From Leucaena leucocephala (taxonomy: Eukaryota; Streptophyta; Magnoliopsida; Fabales; Fabaceae): 64,000 nucleotides of DNA. Under the pieces are notes generated by a model. It worked only from the letters and a program-made list of their open reading frames with translations, was not told the DNA's origin and did not search any database. Positions 56,969 to 64,000 of the stretch are shown piece after piece; the first letter of the stretch is position 1; each line of letters opens with the position of its first letter. The stretch is from the NCBI GenBank assembly GCA_037074615.1, contig CM073527.1:13108848-13172847 (forward strand), in the 5' to 3' direction. Position numbers and translations under genes: made by a program.

Positions 56969-57625
56969 AGGGGTGGGCACGGGACAGGACTGGGATAACC
57001 CTGTCCCGATCCTGTCCTGAAAAAGGACACTGGACGCAAAATGAGTCCCGTGTCCCATCCTGAATATGTCCTGATCCCCATCAGGATTAGGATCGGTCGG
57101 GACGGGTTCGGAAATTTTAAAAAAATAAATTATTAGATATTTTATGTACATCCTATCTATTAGTAACATATAATCAAAACACAAAAAATAATAGAAGAAA
57201 TTAAATTCTCTTTATTATGATTATTAACTTAAAACAATAAATACCATTAATTATACTACAAATATTATTACTTTTTCAATTTTTTTCACTTCACCAACTG
57301 AAGTTACTGCTTTATTTATAAAGAAACAAATACATATAAGGAAGAGAAAAATATAATCATATAATAAATAATATAATATAACCAATATTATTTTATATTT
57401 TTATTTTTTATAAAACTAAATAAAATAAAAATATTTTTTTATTTTTTTTAAATATTCAGAACGGGACAGGAATCCCGAGGGCCAGACTGAGACCAGTCTC
57501 GTCCTAACCCTTACCCCAGTCCCATCCCGAGATATCCTATACTGACCCTTCACGGGACAGACCCATCTCGAATTGCCCAAGACTGGGTCAAGATAATCTG
57601 GGAAGGGACAATTTGAGCACCCCTA
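56969..57625. mobile_element. hAT-type MITE
   Basis: Begins TAGGGGTGGGCACGGGACAGG and ends, reverse-complemented, TAGGGGTGCTCAAATTGTCCC. Flanking 8-mers CTTTATAC (56961-56968) and CTTCATGC (57626-57633) agree at six of eight positions, the hAT target size. The ends hold repeated GTCCCG/CGGGAC words; the core is AT-rich with no transposase. Confidence 0.82.
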
Positions 57626-57633
57626 CTTCATGC

Positions 57634-59112
57634 CAAAGATATGACTCGTGTCTAGAGATATTTTTTATGTATATTTTCATGTATGTATTTATATGATTAT
57701 TTGAAATAAAACGAATGGAATCCTGAATCCTTAGCTACTATGAATGAAAGTTGATTAGGGTGGTATGGGTATAACTTGTAATTAAATAGTCCAAAATGAT
57801 GATGCCATTCTACATCCGGGCCTATAATTAGTGTATCTAACTTCTCTATAATTTTTCTAATATCAAATAATCTAGGGATATTGTATCAACTGTTGGGATA
57901 TTTTGTGTCCCAAAAATATCCTTGCCACTACTATATAAAGAGGCAAGCCTTTAGTCACAATTAAGTAAGAGTGGAAGAAATGAGTTAAAGAGGAAGATTT
58001 GGATAGTTTATAAAAAAAACATAGAATAACTATATTAATTAACTTAATTTATTTATTTAATTAAATATAAATATATCATATATTAAGGACTAAAGAAGTA
58101 TATTATCTCTTATCTTTTTTTCTCACTTTCACCTACCCATTTATAAATAAGGATATTTTAAAAAAAAACATATATTTTTTTATGTATTTATTACTTTTAA
58201 CTAATTTTAATATTTTTCTTGAATAATTTGGTCTTATAATAAAGGATGAATAGAGTAATAGCTAAAAAATTATTGTAAATATCTATAACATTGTTATCAA
58301 TAGCTAATCATTTATGGTGATTCACTTACACTCTAGGTTTATTTAAATAAAATTGTACAAAGGCATAAATAAACAGGAAGGATGAATAAAATTGGGATGG
58401 ATTGAATGCATCTTTAAACCAATTGGTCTCGCCCAGCCCAGTCCAAGTTATGCAATTGATTTTTGTTGGATTTTGTTTGAAAAATACAATTTTATTTCCG
58501 ATTTTGAACATGATATGATCAATTTATGAGTTGCAATTAATCCATTAAAAAGCAATTTTATGATTTTTTTTCTGAGTTGTTGTAGAGAGAACAGAAGGAA
58601 GGTGGAGGGGAATTAATTTCCTTGGTAAAATCTAAATTAATTTTAAAGAATAATTATCACCAATACTCTAAATTAATTTTAAAAATTAGTCCTCTAAGAT
58701 ATTTAAAGTTAGAGATTTGGATCATAAATGTAATTTGAGAATTTTATATAGATCAGATAGAAATTTTTGTTTCTATCCATTAAAATGTAAAATTGTATTA
58801 ATTTAAATATTTTAGCACCTCTAAAATTAATATTATTTTCTTAAATAATTTAAGGTATTTGATGCACTTTTAAAATTAGTTCATATGCTAAATATATCCT
58901 TAAATATTTTTACATATTAATTGTTTCTCTAAATTAATTTAGGATAATATATGCATTTTTAATCTTTTTTCTTTTAATTTATTTTGTCATCTAACCAAAA
59001 ACTGACATTTAAGCAAAATTTTCTTTTATTTTTTTTACAAAGTAGGTTAATTGGCGGGTTATCAAGGTTAAACAACCCAATCGCCTTGCGGGTTGCGCCT
59101 AGTCAATTCTAT
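57634..59112. other. Spacer
   Basis: Holds a TATA box flanked by CTTGCC/GGCAAG at 57921-57947 and a degenerate family B-like inverted stretch near 58020-58110. No gene recognised. Confidence 0.4.
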
Positions 59113-59368
59113 TTAATGTCTCTTTTTATTTAGACCAGTAGTCAATTCTACAGATGGTTTGACATAGCAAAAGGCAGGACTTGTAAACTTCAGAGGTACA
59201 TCAGCTGGGGTAGGAATATTATCTGGTATGGTGGTTTGATGCCCAAAATGAGAAACTTGGTTTTTCTTGGAAGTCTTTTTTGGTTTAGGAGGGTTAAAAT
59301 GTCTGGATAAATGGTAAGTGGAATGAAACACTTGGCTATAATATGTAGGAGTAGGAATAGGTGTTGGA
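59113..59368 (-). other. Unrecognised open frame
   Basis: About 85 codons of unusually non-AT-driven sequence (HFGHQTTIPDNIPTPADVPL, KFTSPAFCYVKPSVELTTGL) interrupted at the LTR-like start at 59369. Proline-rich. It may be a fragment of a retroelement polyprotein or a host gene; I cannot place it. Confidence 0.35.
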
Positions 59369-61790
59369 TGTAACATCCTAATTTTTAGTTTTATTTTTAA
59401 GCACAATTTAAAATATTATTTATCAATAACTCAAAAATATTAAAATATAATATTTTTAATTATATTAAATAATTAAAAATATTATAGTTTAATATTTTTA
59501 TGAGTTTCAATGAAACTAGAATATCTGAATTATCTTACCATTATCGTTCTTAAAGTTTATAATTTGATTGATGTTATTAGTAAGAATATATTAAGATTTA
59601 TGTTTAGATTCATATATGAATTTTAAATTTTGAGGATATAATTCAAATTTCAAATTTACCATATCTAATAGGATTCTAACAAATTATAAAGATAATAATA
59701 ATAAGATAATATAATTATATTAAATAAAATTAAAATGTTAAACCTATATCCCTTTCTCACCTTTTTATTGAATCGTCACCAATTATTTCCCACCTTCAAA
59801 TCACTCTTTCTCTCCTTCTGATCTCGCTCTTGCAGTAAAGGAATGTTTTCTCAATTCCTCTTCCACCTCTCCTTTTTTATTAGTGTTTATCATTGTGCCA
59901 TGCTTCTTTCTCTTGTCAAGTCTTCTCACTATCACGCCACTACCCCTCCCTTTGTCAAATCATTATTATGGCACTATCTTTTCCTTTTGTCAAGCAAGTT
60001 CTGTGTATATATATAATATATATATAAGAGTGGGTTTTGCATTATGTGTGAATCACATGGAAACAGTTTCAATGTCTTGCCTTCACAGAGGACCAAATAT
60101 ATATATATATACACTTTTCTCCTGTCCTGTACAATTTTATATCTTTAATAGATATATAGATGTATACCTTTACCAACCACACCTATGACGTGGTCACCCT
60201 TCCACCTCATCCTTTTTCTTCTATAATAACATAAGTAGGAAAACAAACTCAATTTATTACAAAGTGTACGTACGTATATATATGTTTATATACGTAAAAA
60301 TAGTTTATAAACAGAAACTCTGCTTAGTAATTTTTGAAAAGAACTCAAAGCTTCAACTTAATTTATTATTATATTAAATTAATTAGATTATAAATGAATA
60401 TAAATTTAGAAAAAGATTCATGTCTTTAGGGATAAGCTCAAGACTCTAAGAGTAGGGTTTGAATAGTTTCATGGCATTAATAAGTAATAGTTTTTGTGTG
60501 ATGATTTTGCAAATTACCATTGGGTTTCTGAAGTAACTCTTAGTGGAGCACCAGATTATTTGTGATTGGTATTGTTATAAACAAGACCACTTGACTCGTG
60601 GTAATTATTCCTTGTTTTGACAAGAGGTAACCACTTTCCACTCATTGTGTGTGCTAATGTGATGTTTGTGAGTGATTTGATATATATAAATCTACTAATA
60701 TTTATATGATTATATTATGGAATTTTTATTGATGATTTTATTAAAATGGTCTTGTGGGACTTGAAGTTAATTTGGAAAGTTAAATTGAGAGCAAAAACTT
60801 GTTACATCTGTTATTGACATTTGAAGAAAGTTATTATTTTGAGAAAAAAATTATTGTGATATTTATTGATGCTATTGATTATCAAGATTGAGATTTTTAT
60901 TAATGTTATTATCTTGAGAATTATGCATTGGGGATTGGTGATGAGAGAGTGATATTTCTACCACATAGTATAGCCTCCATTGAAGCTAGATGGTTGACTT
61001 TTATCCCACCTATTTATCGAGGGACTTGCCCCACCTGTTTATCGAGGGGCTGTGACACCCCTACCTGTTTACTGAGGGGGAATGAACCCATTGTCCGGTC
61101 ACGTGCTCTGTAGATTTTGGCCGGTCTATATCACTTGACCGGTTAGCTTTTTGGGTGGCCAGTCATATGGTAGTTATCATTAGCCTATAGGTTCAATTGG
61201 TAGAAATAAGGCGGTTCAGTTGGATTGCTGGGAGGAACTTGGGTGATTTATCCATTTGATTATAATATGATGATATGTTATTTTCTATATGTTGTACTTT
61301 ATAAACTGTCCCACTTGACACCTTACGAGCACATATTAGTATGCGTGATGAGTAGAATTGATGGTTACTAAGGCTTTTGTCTCACCCTACTTTTATTAAC
61401 ACTTTTTAGGAGTTAGTTCAATTGCTGGTTCGAATGGGAAGGCGCCAGAGGCATAGTTGTGCTAGTTGAACTGCACAACATCCTCCCTTATATTTATGTG
61501 TTGAGTAGATATATATTACCACTATAAGGCTACTTTTATTCATACTTTTCTTTATACTCTGATGATTTGCTATTTTATTATCGTATTAAATAATGTGTGC
61601 TAGTAGGAGGATAGAGCATTTTAAGATTATGCATGTGACATGATGAACCCCCAGAGGCTATTTATCATATTATGAGTGTTATTTAGAAATTTTGCTAGTG
61701 TTATGGGTATTGGCGTTAGTCACTTAAGTACGTTACCCGAGAAAATTCAAAATTAGTAACTTGATGAAGTTAAATGGAGGCTTGGATCCT
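59369..61790 (+). mobile_element. LTR-like sequence, ends uncertain
   Basis: Starts TGTAACATCCTAATTTTTAG, a common start of long plant Ty3-type LTRs. The 61340-61400 part (GGTTACTAAGGCTTTTGTCTCACCCTAC, approx., then a T-rich/AG stretch) resembles the segment GAGATTCCCTAGAATCTCACTC at the window end and its counterpart at 11.53 kb. No matching 3' end or target duplication could be fixed, and there are no coding domains. Confidence 0.4.
61005..61079 (+). repeat. Three degenerate 20-bp direct repeats
   Basis: CCCACCTATTTATCGAGGGA (61005), CCCACCTGTTTATCGAGGGG (61030) and CCCTACCTGTTTACTGAGGGG (61059), separated by 5 and 9 bases. Confidence 0.8.
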
Positions 61791-62080
61791 TTAACCATGT
61801 TAGTGGGGTTGAATTCTTTTTAACATGATTTTACATGCGAAAATTATGTAAAGTTTTTATATCCATGATAGTACAATTTCATGAGTTTCACTCTTTTCTA
61901 TCATGGATATCATTTTCAAAATACGTTAAACTTTGTTAACCATGTTAGTGTTAGATTGGTGGTGTTCTACAGTGTTAATTATCGATTACGAAAAGTCTTT
62001 TATAACCATGGTAAGGTTGCTTTTAAATTTTAGTAAACTCTTTTCTACCATGGTTAACTCCTTTGAAATAAATTAAATTT
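61791..62080 (+). repeat. Tandem ~143-bp duplication with hairpins
   Basis: TTAACCATGTTAGTG recurs at 61791 and 61936. Each unit then carries a hairpin: ATATCCATGATAG / CTATCATGGATAT (61859-61871, 61898-61910, perfect 13-bp arms) and TAACCATGGTA / TACCATGGTTA (62003-62013, 62046-62056, perfect 11-bp arms). Confidence 0.8.
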
Positions 62081-62149
62081 ATTTATAATATTATTTTATT
62101 TATATCGTATACAAAAATGAGTGTAAGTAATTAATGTTAATTATATTAG

Positions 62150-64000
62150 AGAATGCCCCTAGATGCCCAGATTGTACCAGAGATAGATGAAGGGCATTTT
62201 GGTCATCTGGAACAGGCTAAAAATGTGGCACATGGTATAAATATGATTAGTTGAGCCAATATATGCCCTGAGGTAGTACAAGAAGGGGTGAAATGACAAT
62301 TATACCCTTAGGGTCAGTATAGTGCAAGAAAGGACACCAAGGGTATTTTGGTCATTTTCCAAGGGATGGATGGCAGATAAATACTCAGTCTAACATTTTC
62401 AATGGTATGAGAAGCCTATACATTAATTTCCAGGATAGAATACATATCCTGGTATATTATAAAAGATTAGGAACAGAACACAGTCCGGTTGTCGTGAAAC
62501 TGGACTGATCAGTACCGGATTGGACTAGAATTTCTCCAAAAGGTTCCTTACACTATGAGCACGCCACCTAACCCCTTGAGGTGTCCCTTGAGCTGTCCCA
62601 CATGATGTCATAATTATTATTTTATGAAAAAGTTAAATCCAAGATTAAATGTGGGCCTTTAGATCAAATAGTAACCAAATCAATCTTGGCCATTCATTTT
62701 TCTTGGATTTTGGCTATAAATACCCCCTCATTCTGTAGCAAACCGTAACTTCATGGACCCTTGGGGAAACTCTTGCAAAATGGAAACTCAAGCCAAGACA
62801 AAGAAGATTCAAGGTTCCAAAGTTCAAGCAAGCTAGAGATTAAAGGTAAGCAATCTCTCCTAGCTTATTTTCCTTTGATTTGGGAGCTTGAACTTAGGGT
62901 TTTGATGGGAGAAAAGTTGAGTTTTCTCTAAGGGGTGGTGCTGCCCAAAGACCTTAAAGGAAAGGGGAAAGAATAAATTAAAGTTAGAAACACATGATTG
63001 AAGCTTAAACAAGCTAGTTAAGTGGTTGGTTGTTGAATCAAATTGATATTCTTGACTTTGCCATGGTGTGCCCTATTCAGTCTGCACTGTTCATGAGGGA
63101 AGGAAATTGAATTTCAATGATTTAATGCTTCCATTGAGTTTGTATGATGATTTTGTGTAGGATTGGAGAGGTTTGAACCTTGGAAACATTAAAATCTCAA
63201 GGTTGTAGTCTTTGAGATTCCTTACGGTCACTGTTCACTCGCATGAACAGTGATTGGAATTTCATGATTTTAATGGTTCCAATGGTTTTAAAATGAAAAG
63301 TTGTGTGGGGTAAAGTGGAGAAACAAGTATGGGAAGCATTAAAATCAAAATGAGAATTTTTGAAAGAATTGTGTGCTTATGTTCAATTCTGTACAGCATG
63401 CCATGAAGGAGCTGGAATTTCATGATTCTAAGCTCATAAATGGATTCAAAAGATGAAATTGTGTAGGGTAAAGTCAAGACATCAATTGGTTCAAGAGCCA
63501 AGTGGATTAGTGAAAATTAGGGAAAGTTATGACAATAAAGAGGGTAACAAAGTTAATCTTGAACATGGTTGGAGTTCATGAGTCCCAATGAATTATGTGA
63601 TGAATATGAATGTGTTTAGGACCTTGAAACATCCAAGAACATGTTGGGAAGTGATTGGCATAAAGGTTTATTGGTGGGAAAGCTAGAGAGCAAATGCTAA
63701 AGATCAAGAGGAAAGCTTAAGTGCAAGGTAGTGAACTTACCTCTTTATGTGCTTGATGTGGTATGCTTATGTGTTGACATGTATATGTTATTTGAATGAT
63801 GTTGTGACATGATAAATGATGTTGAATGTATTGTGAATAACATGTTTCCATGGCCATGCACTTTATGTAAAAGTATATAGCATGATAGCATGTCACTAAT
63901 CAAAGAAAGTTAATGAAATTACATATCATGCATTAGCATCCATCTTGCATATTTAAGTGGTAATGTTTGCTACTGAGATTCCCTAGAATCTCACTCTCCC
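62150..64000 (+). mobile_element. Long Ty3-type LTR, partial, runs off window
   Basis: Clear inverted-orientation relative of the 10.69-13.73 kb LTR. Shared phrases include TAAATATGATTAGTTGAGCC, GGACACCAAGGGTATTTTGGTC, ACCGGATTGGACT, AGATCAAATAGTAACCAAAT and GAATTTCATGATTTTAATG, in order. TATA box CTATAAATA at 62714-62722. By alignment the LTR should continue roughly 0.8 kb beyond the window. Its first ~600 bases are not recognisable, so the left end is truncated or diverged. The 79-codon minus-strand frame 63262-63501 is incidental. Confidence 0.7.

Noticed and set aside
1..64000. CRISPR array, bacterial operons, tRNA or rRNA genes
   Set aside because: No evenly spaced repeats with unique spacers, no Shine-Dalgarno-linked gene strings, and the only tRNA-like boxes belong to SINEs.

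Overview
This window looks like eudicot nuclear DNA. It is AT-rich, its genes carry GT-AG introns, and its mobile elements are plant types: Ty1-copia and Ty3-like LTR sequences, a plant L1 LINE with an RNase H domain, hAT and Stowaway-like MITEs, a tRNA-derived SINE and a caulimovirid-like fragment. I could not name the species from sequence alone. I see no bacterial-style operon, no CRISPR array, no clear tRNA or rRNA gene, and no clearly intact ordinary gene. The coding content is decayed or truncated host genes plus mobile elements.

Layout, left half. 1-5.3 kb is AT-rich spacer with a long fold-back element (2.47-3.10 kb) and a possible 5' exon (about 3.9-4.35 kb). 5.3-7.1 kb (minus) is the 5' part of a caulimovirid-like retroelement with an initiator-Met primer site, one long frame with three stops, and no reverse transcriptase. 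8.0-8.8, 23.2-23.7 and 30.2-30.9 kb are three copies of one non-autonomous DNA element with different middles. 10.6-14.25 kb is a G-rich inverted-repeat element split by a roughly 3.0-kb solo LTR. 14.96-21.3 kb (plus) is a nearly full-length, intron-containing pseudogene of ubiquitin-activating enzyme E1 (UBA1). 26.4-26.7 kb (minus) is a frameshifted RIBA (riboflavin biosynthesis) exon fragment. 27.6-28.9 kb (minus) is a degenerate IRE1-like kinase.

Right half. 33.2-34.7 kb (minus) holds remnants of a cyclophilin. 35.5-37.56 kb (minus) holds a CIPK gene (CBL-interacting kinase) with exon 1 and the last three exons, but without the kinase core and NAF region. Its upstream DNA was split twice: by a 7.8-kb Ty1-copia element (37,764-45,578, plus, perfect 5-bp target duplication) and by a full-length 6.1-kb LINE (46,003-52,083, minus, target duplication of at least 10 bp). 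The Copia element has an unusual 2-kb leader with an unknown 224-codon ORF ahead of gag. 54.0-55.7 kb holds fragments of two host genes (a coiled-coil protein and exon 1 of an AIRP2-like RING E3 ligase) between two related MITEs. 56.6 kb is a SINE with perfect target duplications, and 57.0-57.6 kb a hAT-type MITE. 59.4-64 kb is LTR-like DNA, including a relative of the 10.7-13.7 kb LTR in the opposite orientation.

The most unusual items are the Copia element with its extra leader ORF and tandem G-box motifs, the CIPK remnant whose surviving exons are all open and in one phase, the MITE-bracketed two-gene fragment cluster, and the LTR nested inside a DNA element. Exon calls come from reading translations against remembered family motifs; no database search was run.
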